Assembly: GCA_015075445.1 (NCBI GenBank)
Contig: JABTUJ010000019.1
Coordinates: forward strand, 1 to 64,000
DNA: 64,000 bases
From: Verrucomicrobiales bacterium
GTDB taxonomy: Bacteria > Verrucomicrobiota > Verrucomicrobiia > Limisphaerales > J093
Direction of reading: 5' to 3'
Positions within the stretch are counted from its first letter, which is position 1. Each line of letters opens with the position of its first letter. The notes below the pieces were generated by a model, which did not search any database, had not been told where the DNA came from, and saw only the letters and a program-made list of their open reading frames with translations. The position numbers and the translations under genes are program-made. Positions 40,335-49,296 of this stretch are shown here, piece after piece.

Positions 40335-41911
40335 GTAAGACCCGGGCGCCGGAAATCACTTCGCTCGATCGGGGGCAATTGCAGGAGCTGCTGGTCCAGC
40401 TCCAGCAGCACCTGCCGGCAGCCTTGTATGAGACGGTGGCGGCCTTGTTGGGCACGCTGCAGTGGCTGATGGGAGTCATCGAGAAGAAGAACGCGACGGT
40501 GGGGCGGTTGCAGCGGTTGATCTTTGGGGCCAAGACTGAAAAGACCCGGAACGTGTTTCCCGGCCAGGGTGGCACGAGCCCAGCGGTTCCCCCCAAGCGG
40601 CCGGTGCGCGGGCACGGTCGCAACGGGGCCAGCCAGTATGCGGGCGCAGGGCGCGTCCAGGTGGCCCATCCCAGCCTGCAACCGGGAGATCGTTGTCCGG
40701 AGTGCCGTAACGACAAGGCCCGGCTGCGGGAACGGGCCCCCAGCCGGATTGTGCGCATTGTGGCGCAGCCGATAGTCCAGGCCACGGTCTTCGCCCTGCA
40801 GGTGTTGCGCTGTTGCCTGTGCGGCAAAACCTTTACGGCCCCGGCGCCGCCGGAGGCGGGAACCACCAAGTACGATCCCAACGTGGGGTTGATGATCGGG
40901 ATCCTGCGCTTTGGTGGGGGTATGCCGCATTACCGACTGGAGAAGCTGCAAAAGGACTTGGGGATCCCCTTGCCGGCCGCCACGCAATGGGAGTTGATGG
41001 AACAATCCGCCCGCGACCTGCAGCCGGCTCACCAGGAACTCACCCGGCTGGCCGCCCAGGCGCAGCTCATCCACAATGATGACACCAAGATGCGCATCCA
41101 GAGCCTCAAGCGGGAGCGCGCCCAGGCGGGATGCGAGCGCACGGGCATCTTCACCACCAGTATCCTCTGCCAAGTCGAGGATCGCTGCATCGCCCTCTAT
41201 TTCACCGGCGGCAACCACGCCGGGGAAAACCTCACCGAACTGCTCCAACACCGGGCCCCCGGGCTGGCCAAGCCCATTCACATGTGTGACGGGCTCTCGC
41301 GCAACCTGCCTAAAGACTTCGAAGCCCTGCTGGCCAACTGCCTACCGCACGGACGGAGGACCTTCGTCGACGTGAAGGAGAACTTTCCCGAGCAGTGCCA
41401 AAAGGTCCTGGAAGACCTCGCGCTGGTCTTCCAGCATGACGCCCAGGCCAAAGAGCAGCAACTCTCGGCGACCGATCGTTTACGCCTGCACCAGGAAAAG
41501 AGCGCGCCGATCCTGGAGGGCCTCAAACAATGGATGCGGGAACAACTGGAGCAGAAAGTGGTCGAACCCAACTCCGGCCTCGGTGAAGCCATCCATTACA
41601 TGCTCAAGCGCTGGGAACCGCTCACCCTGTTCCTGCGGGAGCCGGGAGCCCCGCTGTCCAATAACATCTGTGAGCGAGCGCTGAAGGCGGCCATCCTCCA
41701 TCGGAAGAACTCGCTGGGCTACAAAACGCAGAACGGGGCCCGCGTGGGCGACCTGTTCATGAGCTTGATCCACACCTGCCGCCTGGCCGGCGCCAACCCC
41801 TTCGTCTACTTCCAGGCCCTCCACGACCACGCCAAAGCCGTGCTCAACCACCCTGCGGCCTGGCTGCCTTGGAACTACCAGCAGAGCCTCCAGGCCCTCG
41901 ACTCCAGTTGA
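40331..41911 (+). CDS. tnpC: IS66-family transposase TnpC
   Basis: 526 residues. Leucine-rich N-terminus with 'KKNATVGRLQRLIFGAKTEK', a zinc-finger-like block ('DRCPECRNDKARLRER', 'QVLRCCLCGKTFTAP'), then the DDE domain: 'LMIGILRFGGGMPHYRLEKLQKDLGIPLPAATQWELMEQ', first Asp in 'LIHNDDTKMRI', second in 'HMCDGLSRNLP', Glu in 'LSNNICERALKAAILHRKNSLGYKTQNGARVGDLFMSLIHTCRLAGANPFVYFQAL'. All hallmarks of an active IS66 transposase are present and length is normal. Confidence 0.96.
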   Translation: MSKTRAPEITSLDRGQLQELLVQLQQHLPAALYETVAALLGTLQWLMGVIEKKNATVGRLQRLIFGAKTEKTRNVFPGQGGTSPAVPPKRPVRGHGRNGASQYAGAGRVQVAHPSLQPGDRCPECRNDKARLRERAPSRIVRIVAQPIVQATVFALQVLRCCLCGKTFTAPAPPEAGTTKYDPNVGLMIGILRFGGGMPHYRLEKLQKDLGIPLPAATQWELMEQSARDLQPAHQELTRLAAQAQLIHNDDTKMRIQSLKRERAQAGCERTGIFTTSILCQVEDRCIALYFTGGNHAGENLTELLQHRAPGLAKPIHMCDGLSRNLPKDFEALLANCLPHGRRTFVDVKENFPEQCQKVLEDLALVFQHDAQAKEQQLSATDRLRLHQEKSAPILEGLKQWMREQLEQKVVEPNSGLGEAIHYMLKRWEPLTLFLREPGAPLSNNICERALKAAILHRKNSLGYKTQNGARVGDLFMSLIHTCRLAGANPFVYFQALHDHAKAVLNHPAAWLPWNYQQSLQALDSS

Positions 41912-42210
41912 GTCGCCCGCCACCCCCGCGTCCAGAGCCATCGACCTGCCATGGCCCGCGCGCCCGCTGCGTGCGGCCTTTCAGACCCCGCGCCTGGAAA
42001 TTTTGGGCACCGGCACGCTTGCCGAAGCAACACGTTGAAGCAGGAACGGGTCAGCGTGGCTGCCCCAATCCGGATCCGCTCTGGTCGGACCTGCGGGGCA
42101 AGCCGGCACCGGCCTCAACGCTGACTGCCGAGGACGTGGGGGGGCGGCGGTCGAGGCGCCAGCAGTCGAGCCGCTTGGTCGCTGACAGGTCCGCGGCCTG
42201 GTGGAAGGCC

Positions 42211-43395
42211 TCACGGGAACTCGAACGCACCGCCTTGAGGGTAGCCTTCGGCGCCGTAGTCCAACCGATAGTGTTTGGCGTCCCGCGTGTGCGCGCCGAC
42301 AGCGGCAATCGTGAGCGCCTCTCCGTGCTTGGTGAAGAAGAAGGTGCAGCCGTTCGCACCGATGCCGAATGACTCATGGAGCGTGTCGCGGAGCCGGTTC
42401 AACTCGGGATCGGGAGTACGGGCGGGACCGCTCCTCCTCAGGTCGCGGCTGGTCTGCCCGGCGGCGATCATCCGGCTCAGGGCGGCACGGACAGTTTTGG
42501 GATTCAACCTCCAATCCGCCACGAGTCGCTCGATCAAGGGCGTTGCCTGGTCATAATCGGTTTCGCGGTAGCGAACGACGGCACCGAGTGCGTCGGTGGG
42601 CGTCGTTGGCTCCGAGGCTGCTGAGCCGCCAAACAACGCGTCAAACAAGACCCGCCAGGCGTCATAGGAATAGAGCTCGTACTGCATGCCTCGCGGGACG
42701 TTTACCTTCCACCAGTAGTTCTCGGGCTGACCCGTGCGGGGATTCGCCCGATTCTCCACCACCTGCTGAAAGGTGTACCCGAAGTCCTCGTCAATCGCGG
42801 CTTTCAAGGCACGCGTTTTCTGCTTTGCATTCAGGCTGCCATAGCCGGCGTGGTTCAACTGGGATGCGTTCACTTCATCCAGAAACTCGATGAGCTCCCC
42901 CAAACTCGTCGGGTCCTTGCCATACCGCCTAAGCTGTCCGGGCTCGATCCCAATTCCCAGCTTCCCTTGGAGCACGCTCCGGACCTCGCTACCAGCGGTG
43001 CGGGCACGCAGGCGGCTCGTGCCGGGCCTCGCCGGGGGAGAGGCGGCACGGCCAATGACGTGGGACGAGGCAGCGTTCCGCTGGACCGCCTGCACCGAGG
43101 CCCGGACGTGAGCGGCCAACGGGCTTGGAGCTTGGCGGGCGGCGGCACCGGCCCGAGGGCGGCCTCCGATGGAAGCGGACTGGACGGGGACACGCGGCAC
43201 TCGCCTCATGAGAGCGCTTGCGCCCACCGGCGGATAAACGCTGCCGGCTGCGGCCGGGCGACTCAACCTGGTGAGCTCCGCTTTGAGACGCGGAGGCCCA
43301 GCAGCACGAAGAACCGCCTGTCTCTGCACCGACGCCATGCTCGCCTGGACATGCGCCGCCAGAGGGCGAGCCGGAACGGAGGGGATCGTCTTCAT
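42211..43395 (-). CDS. Putative T6SS-operon cargo effector with two copies of the LAAHV motif
   Basis: 394 residues. It starts 7 bases after the tssA stop on the same strand, so it is in the tssJKLMA operon. The first 110 residues carry two clear motif copies, PLAAHVQASMASVQRQ (11-26) and PLAAHVRASVQAVQRN (92-107), in a Pro/Arg/Ala-rich context, plus 'EVRSVLQGKLGIGIEPGQLRRYG'. The C-terminal about 250 residues look globular ('QKTRALKAAIDEDFGYTFQQVVENRANPRTGQPENYWWKVNVPRGMQYELYSYDAWRVLFDALFGG', 'NGCTFFFTKHGEALTIAAVGAHTRDAKHYRLDYGAEGYPQGG'). No family is recognised. Co-transcription with T6SS core genes makes it the strongest T6SS cargo candidate. Confidence 0.6.
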   Translation of the reverse strand: MKTIPSVPARPLAAHVQASMASVQRQAVLRAAGPPRLKAELTRLSRPAAAGSVYPPVGASALMRRVPRVPVQSASIGGRPRAGAAARQAPSPLAAHVRASVQAVQRNAASSHVIGRAASPPARPGTSRLRARTAGSEVRSVLQGKLGIGIEPGQLRRYGKDPTSLGELIEFLDEVNASQLNHAGYGSLNAKQKTRALKAAIDEDFGYTFQQVVENRANPRTGQPENYWWKVNVPRGMQYELYSYDAWRVLFDALFGGSAASEPTTPTDALGAVVRYRETDYDQATPLIERLVADWRLNPKTVRAALSRMIAAGQTSRDLRRSGPARTPDPELNRLRDTLHESFGIGANGCTFFFTKHGEALTIAAVGAHTRDAKHYRLDYGAEGYPQGGAFEFP

Positions 43396-43402
43396 GAACC
43401 CA

Positions 43403-44461
43403 TCAGTCCTTTCGTTTCAATCCCAACAACTCCCGGACTCCATCCAGGTCCGCCTGGCCCTTGATCAGCTCCGGGAGCACGGATTCGAGGGGCAACTGCC
43501 CCCAGTGAACCGCACGCCGGACCAAGTACGGCACCGGGCTGTGCGGCTCGGTACGTTCCAAAAAATCGGCGGCGCGGGCGAGGAGTTGATAGGCCTCGTC
43601 GCGACTCGAGATCGTCACGGAACTCGCTGGGTGGGACGGGCCATGGCTGCCAGGTTCGACTCCCGGCGCGCCGTGCTGTGTGAGGTCATCGGTTTCCAAG
43701 GGCAGTTGCCGAGCCATGAACCGCTCGAGCAAGGCGAGAGCCTTGTGCAGGTTCTCCCGCACGCGGTAGAGGCTGGGCGGGTCCACAACAGCCTTCGAGG
43801 CAAAGAACTTCTCGATCTTCTCGCAGACCTCGATCGCACCGCGGATGGCATCCAGGTTCGCCACGTAGAAGGTCGGGTCGGTCTGGAACACTTCGGCCGG
43901 CAGGTCAGTCGCCGCGCTCTCGGGGGGCGCGGTTGTGCCTGAGGCATCGGCATTGGCCTGGCCCCCCGTCACACCCAGGTTCTCGAACCGGAGCAGGTTG
44001 ACCTGCGCGTCCGAGGCCGTCCCGGTCTGGACCAGCGGCACCCACTTAAGGCGGTCGGCGACCTTTTCGTTGAGCCAGAGGATCGGGGCCGAGCGGGATT
44101 CGGCGTCGACGCCATCGGCGCCGGCGTGCAGGCAGTCCCAATAGCGTTCGCAGAGGCGCAGGACGATGAACAGGCCTTCGTGCAGACCGACGAACCCGTG
44201 CAGTTGCACGAGCGCCTCGGTCAACCAGGCCGCGATCTGGAGGTCTTTGGTCCGGGTCTCGAGAAGCTCGACGCAGGTGCGACAGACGAAGTCCCAGTCG
44301 GCCGCCTTGGGCTTGGTAACCCAAATTCCTTGGGGCAGGCGGGCGTCCTCTTCCTGTCGAGCCTCCCGGATGCGGTCATACGCGCCCTCGTAGCGGAGGC
44401 TGTCGCCGCACGGTTTCTCGGGCGAGATCGGCTGCAGGATGCGGGCCTGGTCGTCAATCAT
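43403..44461 (-). CDS. tssA: T6SS TssA (ImpA-N domain)
   Basis: 352 residues. N-terminal ImpA domain: 'LQPISPEKPCGDSLRYEGAYDRIREARQEEDARLPQGIW', 'ADWDFVCRTCVELLETRTKDLQIAAWLTEALVQLHGFVGLHEGLFIVLRLCERYWDCLHA', 'RSAPILWLNEKVADRLKWVPL'. The C-terminal part is a helical ring-forming region ('RDEAYQLLARAADFLERTEPHSPVPYLVRRAVHWGQLPLESVLPELI'). TssA coordinates baseplate assembly and sheath polymerisation. It overlaps tssM by 8 bases. The C-terminus has the 'EPHSPvpYLv.RAv.Wg..pL...l.el' signature of the common TssA class. Confidence 0.95.
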   Translation of the reverse strand: MIDDQARILQPISPEKPCGDSLRYEGAYDRIREARQEEDARLPQGIWVTKPKAADWDFVCRTCVELLETRTKDLQIAAWLTEALVQLHGFVGLHEGLFIVLRLCERYWDCLHAGADGVDAESRSAPILWLNEKVADRLKWVPLVQTGTASDAQVNLLRFENLGVTGGQANADASGTTAPPESAATDLPAEVFQTDPTFYVANLDAIRGAIEVCEKIEKFFASKAVVDPPSLYRVRENLHKALALLERFMARQLPLETDDLTQHGAPGVEPGSHGPSHPASSVTISSRDEAYQLLARAADFLERTEPHSPVPYLVRRAVHWGQLPLESVLPELIKGQADLDGVRELLGLKRKD

Positions 44462-47400
44462 GGGTAATCCTCGGCGTTTGCAGGTCGAACGCGAGCGGCG
44501 CTTGCACGGGTCGTGTGGCCAGGGACAAGGTCGCTTCGAAATGCTGGTTGCCCACCGGCACCTTCAACGGGATGCGCGACAGGTCCACGCGGTCGCCCGC
44601 GGCGAAGGTCCGGGCCAGGTAGATGGGCAGGAAGGGGTACAGGGGCGGGTCCAGCGTGAGGCCGTAGATCGCGGTGGCGCCGTTGAAGAAGCGATCGTGG
44701 TACTGGAAGCCCGAGCCTGGCAGCCGGTCCGGCAGTTTCTCGGGTAACGGAATCGCGGCGTTGAACCGCAGGAACGCTTCCTTCACCGGGGGCGCGTTCG
44801 TGCCCGCCCACGCCGGCGGCGGCCAGGCCGAGACGGGTTCGTAGGTGTTCTGGTGGTTGTAGAGCAGGACGGTTGCGTTGCCCGGCGAGGTCCACTGGAC
44901 GGCTTGCGGACGCCCGTTGAGCAGATCGTCGAACCAGGGGCGCAGCGCCTGCAGGGCGGCAACGAACCCTTCAATGGCGGACACCCGGCCCCGACTGAAC
45001 CCAAACGCGGTCAGGCTGGTACCATCCAGGCCGCGCGCGTCGAAGCCATCCACCAGGCGGTACAACTGAATCAGGTCCTCGGGCTGAACCGCGCCGGCCG
45101 GGGTCGCCCCGGCGGGACAGAACGGGTATTTCCCGGCCAGGCGGGTGTTGTAGAGCTGGGTGATGGCCAGGTACTGCTGGAAGGGCGTGGTCGGGCCGGC
45201 GCCGCTTTCCTCGGGGGTGTCCTTGCGCAACCATTGGCGCCAGCGTTCGAGGAAGAAATTGTCGCGGCTCGAGGGCTCCTGTTCCGCCTGTTCGAGCACG
45301 CCGGCGGCCTGGCTGAGCTTCAGGAGGTCTGCCTCGGTGCGAGACGGCTTGTTCAGCAACCGGATGAATTCCTCGAGATTGAGGAGCAGGTTGTCGGGGC
45401 TTTGCAGTGCCAAAGCGTTGAGAGTGTCGCAGACGGCCTGCCAACGCCGGGCATAGTGGCTTTCAGCCGGGGAGGCAGGGCGACCCGACTGGCGCGCGGT
45501 TGATGGAGGCATGGCCTTGAGAACCGGCTGGGCATAGGTCTCACACAGATCCTGCAGCCGGGCACGCATCCGCGGGAGGTTGGCGGGACTGGTGGTGCCC
45601 GGGACAAACAAGCCTTGTGCTCGGGCCAGCCGATCGAGACGGGCGAGCACCTGTTCCTGATCGGAAGCCAGGACGCGATCGAGTTGGGCTGCCGCGGCCA
45701 CCCCGTGCTGCTTCCACAGAGTCAACACGGGTTGGAGGCGCTGGGCTGCATCCAGGAAACCCTCCGCGGCGTCGGCCAGGTCACTTTCAAGGTCTGAAAC
45801 CGACCCGCTTCCGGAGGTCACCGCGTCCGGCGCCCGTGCGGTCAGCAGGCGGGTGGTGGCGGGCAAGCGGGAGCTGATCAGGCGATCCAAAGCTTCCGTG
45901 ACGAAGCGCTGCAGTTGGTCGGGCGGCAGGGGGAATTCCGGCCGGAACACGGAAGCGGCCGGCGGGTTGGTCAGCAGCGGCGTGAAGGCGCGAGTCACAT
46001 TGACGAGATCGGCCGCGAGGGTGGGAGTCATGCCGGGCGCACTTTCTGGTCGCGGTCCGGAACCTCGACCCGCGGACGTCGCCGCGATGGCCATCGGAGT
46101 GGCGAACCGGTCAAACAGGCTGACGAGCCGGCGGGTCAAGTTGGTGACCTGTAGCATCTCGGGGGAGAGGGCCACCACCTGGCTGTTAGTCGCGGGCAAC
46201 CGCAGGAACAGCTCCCACCCACGTTCCCGGCCGAGGCGTTGGAACTCCTCCGAAGCCTGGCGAGTTGATTCGCTCCAACTCTTCGGAAACTCCATGCGCG
46301 GGCGACCGGGTTCCGTCCAGGTCGCCCAGACGCCATCGGCCTTTGCCTGGATTGCCGGCACCTGGGTGGCGTTGGTCCAGCTATTCCAGAAGGCGAGGGA
46401 GTAGAACTCGAGCGCGGCGGCATCGCCGGGGAGTTGCGCCGCCTGATGGAGCTCATCAAGCGCCTTCCGCAGCTCAGCGATACGCTCCTCCCCCCGGCGG
46501 TGCGGAGTGCCCAACTCGGCCTGGGCCGCGTCGAGCCGATCCCGGAGGGTGCGAACTTGGGAGAGCCAGGGGCTTTGCGGGAAGAGGATGGTCAACAGAT
46601 TCCGGTACAGGGCTTCGAACCGGGCGATGGCCGCGGTCTCCAAAGGGGGTTCCAAGGGGTCAAGGTCCCGCGCCGCGGTGGCATGAGCCACGAGGTGATC
46701 GAACCGACGCATCGCTCCGCGAGACTGGCGTAACTCCATCGCCTGAACGGCCAGGGTGGCGGTGTTGGTCTCCGTGACGAAATCCAGAAAACCCGCCAAC
46801 TGCCGGACGTTGCCGCCTTCCGGGGCGAGGAGCTGCTTGAAGACGATCGAATTGGTGATCAGGTCCGCATACGCGCGGGCGAACCCGGTCAGATTGGTCA
46901 GCGAAGCTGGGCCCTCGAGCAACGGCGGCTGGTTCGCGGAGGTGATCTGCTGCACATAGGTCTGCAATTCGCGGGCCGATGGTTCGAACACCCGCTCCGC
47001 CACAATCGCCTCGAGAGCTCCTTCAAGTGTCGGGGCGATCCGCAGTCCACCCGGCAACACCCACTCCGCGTAGGAGTTCATGATCCGCCATTCGCGCAGA
47101 TGCGGGGTCTGCAACCGCGTCTGGGTCCCCACCAGTTGCAGGAAGTTGTCCAAGGCCACCTGATACGGCAGCTCGAGGCCGGAGCTCGCGGTGTTGGTGC
47201 GCACCCAGTTGAACAGGGTGCCGTACGCTCGTTGGTCGGACTTGAGCCGGTACGCCCCCCAGGCGAGCAGGATCGCCGCGAGCCCGCTCGCGAGCAGCGA
47301 CCAAACCACCGACCGGCGCAAGCGGCGTTCGCGCACGGAATCCTGACGGGTGACCCGTGGCGTCAAACGTCGCTCCGGGAGGATCTTCCGCTCGACGAGG

Positions 47401-48467
47401 TCCTTGAAGAAGGCGATGCGAGGTCCTGCGCTCGCCCCGCTTGCCCCGTCGGGATTGCCGGCGCGGCGGTCGCCGGTTCCGCGACGGGGAATGGCTGGAG
47501 TGTCGGTGGCCAGCTCGGCGCCACCGGGCACTGGCTCTGTGCGGGTGGCCACCTCGACTTGCGTCAGCAGGTTCGGGGCGGACGCCAACTCCCCTGTGAA
47601 GAACACGCCCCGGAGCGGGAACGGTTGCTGGTAGGCGTTCTCCTGGAACAGGTGTTGCAGGAACTGCGCCACCGGGGCCTGCAATTGCTGGAAGGCTGTC
47701 GGGAAGACCAAGAGGCCGTCCTGGAAGGTCACCTGCGCCCCGGTACCGAGCAGTTCGAGGCGTCTCGAGACCAACTCCCGTTGAACCTCACCGAACGCCA
47801 CCTCCACCCAGTCCTCGGCGTAGGCGATCTCGGGCGGGTGCGGCGAAGCCCAACCGACAATGGTGGTCGCCACCTCGCAGGGGAAGGACGCGAAATAGCC
47901 CTGGAATCCTTCGATCAGGTCGCTCTTCGAGATCACCAGGTAGATGGGCGCCGCGAACTCGGTGATCCGTTGCAGTTCGAACAACCGTTCGGCGAACACA
48001 TCGGCCTTCTGGTGCAACGCCGATAGCGCCGGTCCACCTCCGTCGCCAGCCGGGAGGAACTCCGCGGCCGACAAGACCAGGACAATCCCGTTCAGCGGCT
48101 TGCGAGGCCGGGCCCAGACAAGTTCGCGAAGGAAGTCGCTCCAGCGTTGGCGGGTCTGGGCGGGCGTCGCGGCGGGGTCTGAAATCAGAGTGCCCGAGGT
48201 TTCGAGGAACACGGCGCCGTTGAGTAACTCGACCTGCACCCGCGCGCGGCTGGCGAGGGTGGTCGGAATCGCATCCAGACCGCTTCCCGGTCGTTCCAGG
48301 CCGGACGCGCGGATCAGCGCGGTCTTCCCAGCGCCGGCTTCACCCATCACCAGGTACCAGGGTGTGTGATACCGATAATCACCGCTCGTCGAGTGGCGCC
48401 GGAGGAAATCGAGCGTCCGGCGGAGGACGTCGCCGGTGGCTCGCCGGGATTGCCAACGCTCCCTCAT
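44454..48467 (-). CDS. tssM: T6SS membrane core protein TssM (IcmF), lacking the N-terminal helical hairpin
   Basis: 1337 residues. The cytosolic NTPase-like domain starts almost at once: Walker A GEAGAGKTALI at 42-52, then 'LSAAEFL', 'IYLVISKSDLIEGFQGYFASFP'. The single membrane helix is near 390 ('SVVWSLLASGLAAILLAWGAYRLK'), followed by about 940 periplasmic residues including 'YRLVDGFDARGLDGTSLTAF...' and a C-terminal 'VDLSRIPLKVPVGNQHFEATLSLA'. Canonical TssM begins with two membrane helices before the NTPase (Walker A near 130-140); these are absent. The start ATG overlaps the tssL stop (ATGA), so a mis-called start is unlikely. TssM spans the envelope with TssL and TssJ. Confidence 0.93.
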   Translation of the reverse strand: MRERWQSRRATGDVLRRTLDFLRRHSTSGDYRYHTPWYLVMGEAGAGKTALIRASGLERPGSGLDAIPTTLASRARVQVELLNGAVFLETSGTLISDPAATPAQTRQRWSDFLRELVWARPRKPLNGIVLVLSAAEFLPAGDGGGPALSALHQKADVFAERLFELQRITEFAAPIYLVISKSDLIEGFQGYFASFPCEVATTIVGWASPHPPEIAYAEDWVEVAFGEVQRELVSRRLELLGTGAQVTFQDGLLVFPTAFQQLQAPVAQFLQHLFQENAYQQPFPLRGVFFTGELASAPNLLTQVEVATRTEPVPGGAELATDTPAIPRRGTGDRRAGNPDGASGASAGPRIAFFKDLVERKILPERRLTPRVTRQDSVRERRLRRSVVWSLLASGLAAILLAWGAYRLKSDQRAYGTLFNWVRTNTASSGLELPYQVALDNFLQLVGTQTRLQTPHLREWRIMNSYAEWVLPGGLRIAPTLEGALEAIVAERVFEPSARELQTYVQQITSANQPPLLEGPASLTNLTGFARAYADLITNSIVFKQLLAPEGGNVRQLAGFLDFVTETNTATLAVQAMELRQSRGAMRRFDHLVAHATAARDLDPLEPPLETAAIARFEALYRNLLTILFPQSPWLSQVRTLRDRLDAAQAELGTPHRRGEERIAELRKALDELHQAAQLPGDAAALEFYSLAFWNSWTNATQVPAIQAKADGVWATWTEPGRPRMEFPKSWSESTRQASEEFQRLGRERGWELFLRLPATNSQVVALSPEMLQVTNLTRRLVSLFDRFATPMAIAATSAGRGSGPRPESAPGMTPTLAADLVNVTRAFTPLLTNPPAASVFRPEFPLPPDQLQRFVTEALDRLISSRLPATTRLLTARAPDAVTSGSGSVSDLESDLADAAEGFLDAAQRLQPVLTLWKQHGVAAAAQLDRVLASDQEQVLARLDRLARAQGLFVPGTTSPANLPRMRARLQDLCETYAQPVLKAMPPSTARQSGRPASPAESHYARRWQAVCDTLNALALQSPDNLLLNLEEFIRLLNKPSRTEADLLKLSQAAGVLEQAEQEPSSRDNFFLERWRQWLRKDTPEESGAGPTTPFQQYLAITQLYNTRLAGKYPFCPAGATPAGAVQPEDLIQLYRLVDGFDARGLDGTSLTAFGFSRGRVSAIEGFVAALQALRPWFDDLLNGRPQAVQWTSPGNATVLLYNHQNTYEPVSAWPPPAWAGTNAPPVKEAFLRFNAAIPLPEKLPDRLPGSGFQYHDRFFNGATAIYGLTLDPPLYPFLPIYLARTFAAGDRVDLSRIPLKVPVGNQHFEATLSLATRPVQAPLAFDLQTPRITHD

Positions 48468-49288
48468 CGCGGGGAGGAGTCTCCGGCCCGCGTCCCAGGG
48501 TTCTCGAGAAACTCGATCAATTCACGCGCCTGGCGCGACAACGGGATGCGCACGCTTTCCCAAATGATCGTCGAGGCGAGCAACAGCAGCGCGAGGGCAA
48601 CGAGTGGGGGCCACATCCACAGGTGCGGCGAGGCCACGAACTGTTCGGTCCGGACCTCGCGCACGTTGGCGTAAGCGGATGGCACAAGCCGCCAGTCCCG
48701 GGCGCCGTAATCCGGTAACTCACCGCCGATGAACTCGAACAACCGCAGGCGGTAGTCCCTGAGCACCGCGCTGGCATCGCGGCCCCGAAACTTGCCCTCG
48801 AAGCCGGCCCCCAGCGCGAGCAGGTAGGTTCCGGCCAGTTCGCGGGTGAGGGGATCCCGCCGCTGCAGCAGTGCGTCCAAGCGCTCGAAGACGCGTTCAC
48901 CCGCGACATGACTTTCGAAGAGACGATGCTCGAGCAGGTGCTGGCCCCAAGTGGCCGCGCCGGGCCAGTCCAGATTCAGAAAGACCTCGTCGGCGAGGGC
49001 GGCCATGAGGTACCGCACTTCGCGATTGGCCTGGATGGCCAGCACGCCGCGGTGACGCGCCACCGCCAACTCCTGTTGTTTGAAGAGGTCCAGGAATTCC
49101 TGTTGCACCGCCGCCTCGGGAGACGAAGGTGGCCCGGCGAGCCGCTGGCGCCGCGGTGGCGCACCACCAGCGGAGGCGCCTGCACCCGCCGCCTCGGCCA
49201 GGACGCGCCGCCGGACGGCGACGAGTCGGGCCAGGAACGCGTGGAACTGCGCGACCAGCAGCGATTCCTCTGGCTGAACGAGCGCCAT
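48464..49288 (-). CDS. tssL: T6SS membrane protein TssL (DotU/IcmH)
   Basis: 274 residues from ATG 49288, preceded by a strong Shine-Dalgarno (TAAGGAGCTCC) 8 bases after tssK; the frame extends to 49411, inside tssK. Conserved helical DotU domain: 'QEFLDLFKQQELAVARHRGVLAIQANREVRYLMAALADEVFLNLDWPGAATWGQHLLEHRLFESHVAGERVFERLDALLQR', 'ELAGTYLLALGAGFEGKFRG', 'YRLRLFEFIGG'. One C-terminal membrane helix ('WPPLVALALLLLASTIIW'). No peptidoglycan-binding domain. It overlaps tssM by 4 bases. Confidence 0.95.
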   Translation of the reverse strand: MALVQPEESLLVAQFHAFLARLVAVRRRVLAEAAGAGASAGGAPPRRQRLAGPPSSPEAAVQQEFLDLFKQQELAVARHRGVLAIQANREVRYLMAALADEVFLNLDWPGAATWGQHLLEHRLFESHVAGERVFERLDALLQRRDPLTRELAGTYLLALGAGFEGKFRGRDASAVLRDYRLRLFEFIGGELPDYGARDWRLVPSAYANVREVRTEQFVASPHLWMWPPLVALALLLLASTIIWESVRIPLSRQARELIEFLENPGTRAGDSSPR

Positions 49289-49296
49289 GGAGCTCC

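Larger units (their letters stand above)
38559..42033 (+). mobile_element. Complete IS66-family element with DruA-like passenger
   Basis: 3475 bp. Terminal inverted repeats are GTGTTGCTTCGGCAAGAGTG at the left end (38559) and the reverse complement with one difference at the right end (to 42033). Both ends are flanked by the 8-base direct repeat GTTGAAGC (38551-38558 and 42034-42041), the target-site duplication size of IS66. Genes are tnpA, tnpB, a DUF4338/DruA-like gene and tnpC, all on the plus strand with ATGA overlaps. All frames look intact, so the insertion seems recent. It sits between two cargo genes and interrupts neither. Confidence 0.93.
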
